DNA of 64,000 nucleotides, taken from Pedobacter cryophilus. Its GTDB lineage: Bacteria; Bacteroidota; Bacteroidia; Sphingobacteriales; Sphingobacteriaceae. The translations under genes were made by a program, and so were the position numbers. Where the stretch lies: contig NZ_SWBP01000005.1 in the NCBI RefSeq assembly GCF_005116455.1, forward strand, positions 124,001 through 188,000. Reading direction: 5' to 3'. Each line of letters begins with the position of its first letter. The stretch's first letter is position 1. A model generated the notes under the pieces. It was not told the origin of the DNA. It ran no database searches and saw nothing but the letters and a program-made list of their open reading frames with translations. This document shows positions 1 through 7,902 of the stretch, piece after piece.

Positions 1-1269
1 CAAATCAGTATTACCTTTTCTCAAAACGATAAAATCCCATCTTCCTCATTTAAAGAGATAGCCAAAGCCAATCAAAAAACTTGGGAAACTTACTGGGAAA
101 GTGGCGGGGCGGTTGATTTTTCTGGAAGTACAGATTCCAGGGCTTTTGAATTAGAAAGACGCGTGATTTTATCGCAATATTTAATGCGAGTGCAAGAAGC
201 AGGTTATTTTCCGCCGCAAGAAACAGGCTTAACTTACAACAGTTGGTTTGGTAAACCGCATTTAGAAATGCATTGGTGGCATGGCGTTCATTATGCACTT
301 TGGGGCAGGGCAAGTTTATTGCAAAAAAGTACCGATTGGTATTTTAAAGTAATGGATGGAGCAAAAAATATTGCAAAAAGACAAGGTTTTGAAGGCGTGA
401 GATGGCAAAAAATGACCGATAATGAGGGTAACGAAGTTCCATCAAGTATTGGCGCCATGTTGGTTTGGCAACAGCCACATCCCATCACTTACACCGAATT
501 GCTTTATCGGGATAACCCAAATAAAGCAGTTTTAGAAAAGTATAAAAAAATAGTTTTTGCTACCGCAGATTTTATGGCTTCGTTTGCCCATTTAAATCCT
601 AAAACTAATAAATATGATTTGGGCCCGGGTTTAATTCCTGCTCAAGAAAGATTTAAAGCCGAAGAAACCTTTAACCCCACGTATGAACTTTGTTATTGGA
701 AATGGGCTTTAGAAACAGCACAACAATGGCGTTTACGATTGGGAATGCCACGAGAAGCTAAATGGGATGATGTGATTCAAAAAATTGCGCCATTACCCGT
801 TTTAGGTGATGTTTATTTGGCTGCCGAAAGCGCTCCAGATTCTTACACCAACCCAGAGTTTAAAACAGATCACCCTTCTGTTTTTGGTGCTTTTGGTATG
901 TTGCCTCAAACAGGTTTGGTAGATACCACAATTATGAAAAACACCTTTAATCTTATTTGGAAAGATTGGAGTTGGGCCGAAACCTGGGGTTGGGATTTCC
1001 CATTAACTGCTATGACGGCTGCCAGGTTAGGAATGCCAGAAAAAGCAGTTGATGCTTTATTAATGAACATCAAAACAAATACTTATTTAGTAAACGGGCA
1101 TAATTATCAAGACGATAGGTTAAGAATTTATATGCCTGGTAACGGCGGTTTATTAACCGCAGTTGCAATGATGTGTGCCGGCTGGGATGGTACAAATGAA
1201 AAGAATCCTGGATTCCCTAAAGATGGTACATGGAATGTACGTTGGGAGGGTCTTATAAAAATGCCTTAA
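1..1269 (+). CDS. Helical-barrel (six-hairpin) glycosidase-like protein, 5' truncated by window
   Basis: The frame is open from base 1, so the N-terminus lies outside the window; 422 residues are visible before the TAA at 1267-1269. The sequence is rich in Trp and aromatic residues. A block at about residues 80-100 (LEMHWWHGVHYALWGR) and a C-terminal block NGGLLTAVAMM resemble catalytic-barrel segments of (alpha/alpha)6 glycosidases of the GH65/GH95/GH15 kind. I cannot assign a numbered GH family. The part seen would be the barrel domain; a beta-sandwich domain upstream is likely for the fold but not visible. It heads a pectin-degrading gene array on the same strand, so a periplasmic exo-acting role on rhamnogalacturonan fragments is inferred. 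An internal ATG at 163 is not a credible start because the upstream in-frame codons continue the same conserved sequence. Confidence 0.75.
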   Translation, partial: QISITFSQNDKIPSSSFKEIAKANQKTWETYWESGGAVDFSGSTDSRAFELERRVILSQYLMRVQEAGYFPPQETGLTYNSWFGKPHLEMHWWHGVHYALWGRASLLQKSTDWYFKVMDGAKNIAKRQGFEGVRWQKMTDNEGNEVPSSIGAMLVWQQPHPITYTELLYRDNPNKAVLEKYKKIVFATADFMASFAHLNPKTNKYDLGPGLIPAQERFKAEETFNPTYELCYWKWALETAQQWRLRLGMPREAKWDDVIQKIAPLPVLGDVYLAAESAPDSYTNPEFKTDHPSVFGAFGMLPQTGLVDTTIMKNTFNLIWKDWSWAETWGWDFPLTAMTAARLGMPEKAVDALLMNIKTNTYLVNGHNYQDDRLRIYMPGNGGLLTAVAMMCAGWDGTNEKNPGFPKDGTWNVRWEGLIKMP

Positions 1270-1419
1270 TAATAATGAGGGTTTATACATAATTGGTTCT
1301 GTAGGGGATTACGTTCTAGTAACTTCTGCAATTTCAGTAGGGATAACGTCAGCTTATCCCTACTTTCTTTTAAACAAGAATAAAAGATGAGTTTCTTTTT
1401 CTTTTTATAATTTGGTAAG

Positions 1420-2490
1420 ATGAGACGTAAAGATTTTTTGATTTCAAGCGCATTAGCCGGCATCACTTTATTTTTGCCAGATTGGAGTTTGGCCTCCAAT
1501 CAAAAAGATCCAAAACTATCCAAACTTGCTAAACGCTTAAAACCACTTCATAGAATTTTAGAGTTAGAAGGTTATTACGTTTGGTGTTGTAGCCCAATTT
1601 TAGCCGATGACGGTAAAGTTCATGTTTTTTATTCTCGGTGGGATGCCAAAAAAGGAATGGGAGGTTGGATAAACGGTTCAGAAATTTGTCAGGCTGTAGC
1701 CGATGGTCCCGAAGCAGAATTTAAACACCTTCGTGTAGTGTTAAAACCCCGAGGAACTGAATTTTGGGATGGCACTACCTGTCACAATCCGCTTATTAAA
1801 AAAGTAGATGGAAAATATGCGCTCTTTTATATGGGTAACCATAATGGTAAAACCAGTACCAAATTAATAGGTTTAAGCATAGCCGATGATCTTTTAGGCG
1901 AATTTAAACATGCAGAAAAACCTTTGCTGCAAGCGGGTAAACTAGGCAGTTGGGACGATCATTGCACCACCAACCCGGCGTTTGTAAAACATCCAAACGG
2001 GAAATATTACTTGTTTTATAAAAGCTGGAATACTGCCGATTATGATCAATCTAAAGATCAAATAAGAGGGAACAGGAAATATGGTTTGGCTATTGCCGAT
2101 GCCTTAGAAGGTCCATATATTAAAACCTCAGAAAACCCGGTGATTGATTTTTCATCTAAAGGAAATAACGCTCAAATAGAAGATGCCTATATTTGGTGGG
2201 AACATCATCAGTTTAACGTTGTAGCCAGAGATATGGGTTATTATGATCACCTCAGAGGAATTTATATGAACAGTAAAGATGGATTAAACTGGAGCCAACC
2301 CGAAAGGGCTTTTGAAGAAGTTGCGCATTATTTTCAGCAGCCACCAGCGCCTTCCAATCTTAAAAAATATGGTCGGTTTGAAAGGCCACAATTATTGCTA
2401 AATCATAAAGGAAAACCCACACATTTGTTTGTCACTACCCAAGGAGGAGCTTTTAAAACCTCTTCTCCTTTTGTATTTAAGATAAGCTAA
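1420..2490 (+). CDS. Secreted beta-propeller glycoside hydrolase-like protein (GH43/GH117-like fold)
   Basis: The 356-residue protein starts with an N-terminal export signal containing RRKDFL followed by a hydrophobic stretch (residues 2-25). This could be a Tat signal or a Sec signal with twin Arg. The rest reads as repeated propeller blades, with DGKVHVFYSRW, DGKYALFYMGN and NGKYYLFYKSW at regular spacing. In GH43 enzymes blade I carries an Asp in a DP motif; here the equivalent stretch reads CCSPI, so the usual catalytic Asp is not evident. Candidate acids are in WDGTTCHN, WDDHCTTNP and IEDAYIWW. It sits 150 bp after the first gene and 97 bp before the GH127/GH146 gene, on the same strand. 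Function is probably sugar hydrolysis in the periplasm; family placement is uncertain and it may be a distant or reshaped GH43/GH117 relative. Confidence 0.75.
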   Translation: MRRKDFLISSALAGITLFLPDWSLASNQKDPKLSKLAKRLKPLHRILELEGYYVWCCSPILADDGKVHVFYSRWDAKKGMGGWINGSEICQAVADGPEAEFKHLRVVLKPRGTEFWDGTTCHNPLIKKVDGKYALFYMGNHNGKTSTKLIGLSIADDLLGEFKHAEKPLLQAGKLGSWDDHCTTNPAFVKHPNGKYYLFYKSWNTADYDQSKDQIRGNRKYGLAIADALEGPYIKTSENPVIDFSSKGNNAQIEDAYIWWEHHQFNVVARDMGYYDHLRGIYMNSKDGLNWSQPERAFEEVAHYFQQPPAPSNLKKYGRFERPQLLLNHKGKPTHLFVTTQGGAFKTSSPFVFKIS

Positions 2491-2587
2491 AACAAAATAA
2501 AAAATATCCCTTAGGGTAAAAAGGCAAACAAAAGCCTCATTGGGGTAAAATGTCGGTAACTTTGGTAAGGAGGTAAAAATAAAACGT

Positions 2588-4936
2588 ATGAAAATCAAGA
2601 TACTAATAGGGCTTTCTCTTTCTTTTTGCTCCCTATCAGCCCAAACACCATTTGCTGTCCAAGCTTTTAAATCTCAGGAAGTCCAATTACTTTCCAGCGA
2701 TTTTAGCAAGGCTCAGGCAACAGATTTAAAATATATGATGGCTTTAGAGCCTGATCGTTTGTTGGCTCCTTATCTGCGTGAAGCTGGTTTAACTCCAAAA
2801 GCAACAAATTATAAAAACTGGGAAAGTGATGGTTTAGATGGGCATATTGGCGGTCATTATTTAACGGCACTTTCTTTAATGTATGCCTCAACCGGCGATG
2901 TAAAAGTGAAAGAACGCTTAAACTACATGCTGCAAGAGTTAAAAAAATGCCAAGATAAAAATGGTGATGGATACCTTGGTGGCGTACCGGGAAGTAAAGT
3001 ATTTTGGGCTAAAATTTTTAATGGAGAAGTAGAAAAGGTGAGCGAAAAATGGGTGCCATTTTACAACATTCATAAAACATTTGCAGGCTTAAGAGATGCT
3101 TGGTTATATACCCAAAACAAACAAGCCAAGGCCATGCTCCTAAAGTTTGCCAATTGGCATGTAGCTTTATCTTCTAAATTAACCGACAAACAAATGGAAA
3201 CCCTATTAAGAACAGAATATGGTGGGGTAAATGAGGTATTAGCTGATGTTGCCGCTATTACAGGAGATAAGAAATACTTGCTAGCCGCTCAAAAATTTTC
3301 TCAAAAAGCCATTTTAAATCCTTTAATAAAACATGAAGATAAATTAGATAATCTTCATGCAAACACGCAAATTCCTAAAATTATTGGCTTTAAACGTATT
3401 GCAGAAATAGACGGAAATGAGGATTATAACCAAGCAGCTCGGTTTTTTTGGGAAACCGTTACCCAACGCCGTTCAGTAGCTATTGGGGGAAATAGCGTGA
3501 GAGAACATTTTAATCCCGCCAATAATTTTAGCAGTATGATAAGTAGTGAGCAAGGACCAGAAACCTGCAATACTTACAACATGCTAAAGCTCACAAAAAT
3601 GCTGTACCAGTCTGAAGGTTTGGTTAATTACATCGACTATTACGAACGAGCATTATATAATCATATTCTATCAACCCAACAGCCAGAAACAGGCGGTTTT
3701 GTGTATTTTACACCCATGCGTCCCGGGCATTACAGAGTGTATTCTCAGCCCGAAACCAGTATGTGGTGTTGCGTAGGTTCGGGAATAGAAAACCATGCAA
3801 AATATAACGAACTAATTTATGCGCATACGGCCAAAAACTTGTATGTGAATTTGTTTATTCCATCTGTTTTAAATTGGAATGAAAAGGGATTAACGCTTAC
3901 TCAGCAAACTAAATTCCCAGAAGAAGAAGTCACACTTTTAAAAATCAACATTAAAAAACCAGCTACTTTTAGTTTAAATATTCGTTACCCAAAATGGGTT
4001 GATACCGGATTAATGAAGATAAAAGTGAATAAAAGGGAAGTTAAATTTAGCGCTAAGCCGGGTTCTTACGCAGCCATAACACAGACTTGGAAAAATGGAG
4101 ATGAAGTGGAAGTAACTTTACCCATGAAAACCACAACAGAGCAATTGCCAGATGGCTCCAATTACGTAGCCGTTTTACATGGCCCTATTGTTTTGGCCGC
4201 CAAAACCGATACCACAAACATGAAAGATTTATATGCCGATGACAGCCGATTTGGACATGTAGCCAATGATAAACAATATCCATTATTAGGCATGCCCATA
4301 TTTGTGAGTGAGCAGCAAAATTTAGCAAAATATATAAAACCCGTTGCAGGCAAACCACTTACTTTTAGTGCTTCCAAAATTATTTATCCTGCTCAATATA
4401 AAAGCCTAGAACTTATTCCATTTTATAAGTTGCACAATTCTCGTTACGTAATTTATTGGCAAACCGAGAATGAAAATCAGCTGAAAGCGAGACAAGAAAA
4501 ACTGGCTATTGAAGAAGAAGCATTGGCTAAATTAGATGCTCAAACCATAGATTTGGTTTATCCGGGAGAGCAACAACCCGAGTCGGATCATTTTATGAAA
4601 TCCGAAAAAAGTGAAAGCGGAGTAAACAATGGAAAGCATTGGCGAGATGCGAAAGCTTGGTTTAGTTATCAGTTAGCTGATGCGAAAAAAGAAGCTAAAA
4701 AGCTGCAAATCACTTATTATGGAAGAGACACTAAACGTCTGTTTAATATCCTTATCAATGGAGAAATTATTGTTTCAGAGAACTTCAAAAGTAGTAAAGG
4801 AGATAAGTTTTATACCCAAGATTATGAAATTCCAGCAGCGCTATTAGAAAATGCAAAAGGTGTTTTAGTAGTAAAATTTGAAGCTTTACAAGGCTCCGCG
4901 ACAGCCGGAATTTATGAAGTGCGATTAATACGTTAA
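2588..4936 (+). CDS. Beta-L-arabinofuranosidase, GH127/GH146 family
   Basis: The 782-residue protein has a Sec signal peptide (residues 1-19, ending at SAQ). The catalytic (alpha/alpha)6 domain of the former DUF1680 family spans about residues 30-420. The metal and nucleophile signature is present: E325-T-C327 in GPETC and the C394-C395 pair in MWCC. In characterised GH127/GH146 enzymes these residues bind zinc, and one Cys is the nucleophile. Beta-sandwich domains follow, and a C-terminal region (about 620-782) looks like an extra carbohydrate-binding or DUF4986/DUF6805-type domain as in Bacteroides GH146. It would release beta-L-arabinofuranose from pectic arabinan or other side chains in the periplasm. 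It fits the RG-I context. GH127 versus GH146 cannot be decided by eye. Confidence 0.9.
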   Translation: MKIKILIGLSLSFCSLSAQTPFAVQAFKSQEVQLLSSDFSKAQATDLKYMMALEPDRLLAPYLREAGLTPKATNYKNWESDGLDGHIGGHYLTALSLMYASTGDVKVKERLNYMLQELKKCQDKNGDGYLGGVPGSKVFWAKIFNGEVEKVSEKWVPFYNIHKTFAGLRDAWLYTQNKQAKAMLLKFANWHVALSSKLTDKQMETLLRTEYGGVNEVLADVAAITGDKKYLLAAQKFSQKAILNPLIKHEDKLDNLHANTQIPKIIGFKRIAEIDGNEDYNQAARFFWETVTQRRSVAIGGNSVREHFNPANNFSSMISSEQGPETCNTYNMLKLTKMLYQSEGLVNYIDYYERALYNHILSTQQPETGGFVYFTPMRPGHYRVYSQPETSMWCCVGSGIENHAKYNELIYAHTAKNLYVNLFIPSVLNWNEKGLTLTQQTKFPEEEVTLLKINIKKPATFSLNIRYPKWVDTGLMKIKVNKREVKFSAKPGSYAAITQTWKNGDEVEVTLPMKTTTEQLPDGSNYVAVLHGPIVLAAKTDTTNMKDLYADDSRFGHVANDKQYPLLGMPIFVSEQQNLAKYIKPVAGKPLTFSASKIIYPAQYKSLELIPFYKLHNSRYVIYWQTENENQLKARQEKLAIEEEALAKLDAQTIDLVYPGEQQPESDHFMKSEKSESGVNNGKHWRDAKAWFSYQLADAKKEAKKLQITYYGRDTKRLFNILINGEIIVSENFKSSKGDKFYTQDYEIPAALLENAKGVLVVKFEALQGSATAGIYEVRLIR

Positions 4937-4973
4937 ACTTTTTTTGATGAGGTGAGTTTGGGTATTAAAAAAG

Positions 4974-5262
4974 GTGAAATTCGCAGCAAAAAAACAACTT
5001 TCAAAAGCTAACCTAAATCTTTTACCTCAATTAACCACGAATACATTAGTGAAAATTCGTGAAATTCGTGGCAAAAAAAAAGCTTTTAATCATAAGAACA
5101 TTAGTAAAAATTCGTACTGAAAAAAATCTTAAAACCTCATTTACTAAAAGAAAATATCCCAAACACATAACTGAAAAGCCAGAAATAACCACAACAGCAT
5201 TAGAGAAAATTAGTGAAATTCGTGGAAAAAAACACCCCTCAAAAGCTAATCTATATCTCTCT
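4974..5262. repeat. Degenerate extragenic repeats with GTGAAATTCGTGG core
   Basis: The 314-bp gap between the GH127/GH146 gene and the acetyltransferase has no supported gene. It holds a degenerate direct repeat: a segment from 4974 (GTGAAATTCGCAG, A-tract, then CAAAAGCTAACCTAAATCT) recurs from 5213 with the same order of elements. The GTGAAATTCGTGG motif also occurs near 5058-5072. ATTAGTGAAAATTCGTG near 5047 pairs with the upstream ACCACGAAT to form an inverted repeat. A similar CACGAATGCACAAA motif is found near 62947 and 63163. The last few codons of the minus-strand acetyltransferase lie inside the second copy. No function is visible. Confidence 0.6.
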
Positions 5263-5763
5263 ACTCATGGTTAATATTTTCCTAAACTCGTCTTTCATGT
5301 GCTCAAAATTTAGATCCATTTCATCCACAACTATAAAGTGATGTTTCTTATAAAAATCAACAGATCGGCTGCTGTTCATCGCTTTTAGCCAAACAATTTT
5401 TTTGTCTCTTTTATTAGCTAATACTATTACAAAATCAATAATTATTTTCCCCAATCCTTTCCCTGTAGCATCTTTAACAAAGTAAATCCGCTCTAATTCT
5501 AAAGCATCCAATGCCGAATAGTTTTTAAGACCACTATCTATATTTAATTTTAAAAAGCCGACTAACTTTTCTTGAAAGTAAAGGAGGTAAAAAGAAGAGT
5601 TTGGTTGAGCTATTTCTTCACTTAATCTGGCGGCGTTAAAATTTAGAGCGACGTATTTCGCACCTTCATCATCCCATAGGTAAGTATAATGTTCTAAATA
5701 TGACTTTCTCGCAATAGCGACTAAATCATCAATATTTTCTTCTAAATAGGGTTTTATTTGCAT
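5251..5763 (-). CDS. GNAT family N-acetyltransferase
   Basis: The protein is 170 residues from the ATG at 5763 (MQIKPYLEENI). An upstream in-frame ATG at 5925 would add 54 residues with no GNAT similarity, so the shorter start is preferred; it gives a typical GNAT length. The fold signature is clear: an N-terminal loading region, a core strand LVGFLKLNID, the acetyl-CoA motif A stretch VKDATGKGLGKIII, and the C-terminal NSSRSVDFYKKHHF that closes the fold. Substrate is unknown; small GNATs acetylate amines, amino acids or ribosomal protein N-termini. It is the only minus-strand gene in the first 19 kb and separates the GH127/GH146 gene from the PL11 genes, so it may be an unrelated insertion in the pectin array. 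Confidence 0.8.
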   Translation of the reverse strand: MQIKPYLEENIDDLVAIARKSYLEHYTYLWDDEGAKYVALNFNAARLSEEIAQPNSSFYLLYFQEKLVGFLKLNIDSGLKNYSALDALELERIYFVKDATGKGLGKIIIDFVIVLANKRDKKIVWLKAMNSSRSVDFYKKHHFIVVDEMDLNFEHMKDEFRKILTMSREI

Positions 5764-5991
5764 AGAATGGAAAAGAGTGAATAGGTCAAATATAGAATTT
5801 TGCTTTGCTTTAAAATAAATCAAAAAAGATAGGATGAAGTCATTATTAGTGGAATAAACACCATCCAGACTATAAATGGGGCTGTGTAATATTTCCATTG
5901 CATTCGCTTTTCCGCAGGACGGCACATGATGCCTCTTTACCTGCTAATAGCTATCTTTCATCACCAATTATAGAATAAATCATTCTTTTGC

Positions 5992-7902
5992 ATGTTTTTT
6001 AGAAAAACCAAGTTTAGCTTTATACTCATTTTATGCACTTTCATTTCCGTTTCACTTTTTGCCCAAAGGCAAATGGAATATTTAGACAGAGGAATGATTG
6101 CTATGCAAAGTGCCCCACAAAGTGTTTACATTGCTTGGCGTATTTTAGCTACTGATGCCAGTAATTTAGAATTTTCTTTATACCGAAAAGAGGCGGGCAA
6201 AAATCCTGTAAAACTTAATAAACCCGCAAAATCAAACAATTATATTGATTCTTTTTTGGGTTCAATCTCATCTTGCGAATACATTTTAAATGCTGTAATC
6301 AAAGGAAAAGAAACCTTATTAAAACGAATTAAATTCATTCCATCGGCTCAAAAACAAGCTTATTTAGCCATTCCATTGCAAATTCCTGCTGGCGGCACAA
6401 TAGAAGGTAGCAATTATACTTATTCTGCTAATGATGCCAGTGTTGGCGATTTAAATGGCGATGGTCAATATGAAATTATCTTAAAATGGGATCCTTCTAA
6501 CTCAAAAAATCCACCGCAATTGGGTTTTACAGGCAATCAATTATTAGATGCTTATACTTTAGAAGGGAAGCTTTTATGGCGAATTGATTTAGGAAAAAAC
6601 ATCCGTTCTGGAGCTGCATATACCCAATTTTTAGTTTATGATTTTGATGGAGATGGACGTTCTGAATTGATTTGCAAAACTGCTGATGGAACTATCGATG
6701 GAACCGGAAAAGTAATTGGCGATGCCAATAAAGATTGGAGAAATTACGATTCTAAAAGTGCTTTTCATGGTAAAATAGCTGAAGGTCCGGAGTATATTAC
6801 CGCTTTTGATGGTTTAACCGGAAAAGCAATGGATACGCAAATTTACACTTCCTCAAGGTATCCGCTTGATGGTTGGGGAGGCATTGGCGGCAACGGCGGA
6901 AATGATAATTCCGCTAGCCGATCAGATCGTTTTACAGCTTGTGTGGCCTATTTAGATGGCAAAAAACCTAGTGCGGTAATGGTACGTGGTTGGTACGGGC
7001 GTTCAGTCTTATCTGCTTGGGATTTTGATGGAAAAAAATTAAAACAACGCTGGATTTTTGATTCTAAAGATGATAAAAACCCTTACTCAGGAATGGGAAA
7101 TCATAACCTTTCTGTTGCAGATGTAGATCAAGACGGTAAAGATGAAATTTGCATTGGCGCTATGACAGTTGATGACAACGGAAAAGGGTTATACACTACA
7201 GGTTTACGTCATGGCGATGCTTTGCATTTAACAGATTTAGATCCAGATAGACCAGGTTTAGAAGTTTTTGGCATCCACGAAAGTGAAGGGAAAACCGAAG
7301 CTTTAATGACACCCGGAACTGCGCAGTTTGACGCCAAAACTGGTGAACTTTTATGGAGTAAAAGTCCGGGAATAGATGTAGGCAGAGGAGTTGCTGGCGA
7401 TATTGACCCTACAAAAAGGGGTTTCGAAAATTGGGGTGGACCCGGTGGTTTGCGAGATGTAAAAGGAAATACCATTTCAGAAAAAGCGCCTAATTCTACC
7501 AATTTTTTAGTTTGGTGGGATGACGATTTAACCCGAGAATTACTAGACAAAAACTATATAGAAAAGTGGAATTGGCAAACGCAAACTACTGATCGTTTGT
7601 TTACTGCCGAAGGCGCTGTGGCAAACAATGGAACAAAAGCCACACCTTGTTTAACGGCCGATATTTTTGGTGATTGGCGTGAAGAAATCATCTGGCGATC
7701 AGCAGATAATAAGGAGCTTAGAATTTATACACCAACTACACTTTCGACCCATAATTTTTACACCCTAATGCATGATCCGCAATACAGATTAGGTGTAGCT
7801 TGGCAAAATACATCTTATAATCAGCCACCGCATACCGGCTTTTATTTAGGTGCCGAAACTAAAGAATTCCCAAAATCTAATATTCTTATTCTAAAAAAAT
7901 GA
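5992..7902 (+). CDS. Rhamnogalacturonan lyase, PL11 family (copy 1)
   Basis: The 636-residue protein has a Sec signal (residues 1-25, ending FAQ). It begins the mature region with RQMEYLDRG, a PL11 hallmark, then an Ig-like N-terminal domain and the large eight-bladed beta-propeller. Calcium-binding loops DLNGDGQYE, DFDGDGRSE and DVDQDGKDE, and the conserved MGNHNLSVADV and RLGVAWQN blocks, match the YesW/YesX family (about 600 residues). PL11 enzymes cleave the rhamnose-galacturonate bond in RG-I by beta-elimination, leaving unsaturated galacturonate ends that GH105 can remove. The stop overlaps the next PL11 start by 4 nt (ATGA), so the two are translationally coupled. Compared with copy 2 it carries an extra short loop (WNWQTQTTD near residue 525) close to the cleft. 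Whether it is endo- or exo-acting is not decidable here. Confidence 0.95.
   Translation: MFFRKTKFSFILILCTFISVSLFAQRQMEYLDRGMIAMQSAPQSVYIAWRILATDASNLEFSLYRKEAGKNPVKLNKPAKSNNYIDSFLGSISSCEYILNAVIKGKETLLKRIKFIPSAQKQAYLAIPLQIPAGGTIEGSNYTYSANDASVGDLNGDGQYEIILKWDPSNSKNPPQLGFTGNQLLDAYTLEGKLLWRIDLGKNIRSGAAYTQFLVYDFDGDGRSELICKTADGTIDGTGKVIGDANKDWRNYDSKSAFHGKIAEGPEYITAFDGLTGKAMDTQIYTSSRYPLDGWGGIGGNGGNDNSASRSDRFTACVAYLDGKKPSAVMVRGWYGRSVLSAWDFDGKKLKQRWIFDSKDDKNPYSGMGNHNLSVADVDQDGKDEICIGAMTVDDNGKGLYTTGLRHGDALHLTDLDPDRPGLEVFGIHESEGKTEALMTPGTAQFDAKTGELLWSKSPGIDVGRGVAGDIDPTKRGFENWGGPGGLRDVKGNTISEKAPNSTNFLVWWDDDLTRELLDKNYIEKWNWQTQTTDRLFTAEGAVANNGTKATPCLTADIFGDWREEIIWRSADNKELRIYTPTTLSTHNFYTLMHDPQYRLGVAWQNTSYNQPPHTGFYLGAETKEFPKSNILILKK

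Noticed and set aside
5764-5925. Longer N-terminus for the acetyltransferase
   Set aside because: The added 54 residues show no GNAT similarity, and the ATG at 5763 gives the usual length.
7209-7550. Minus-strand open frame of 113 codons inside the first PL11 gene
   Set aside because: Antisense shadow of the conserved propeller; no plausible protein features.
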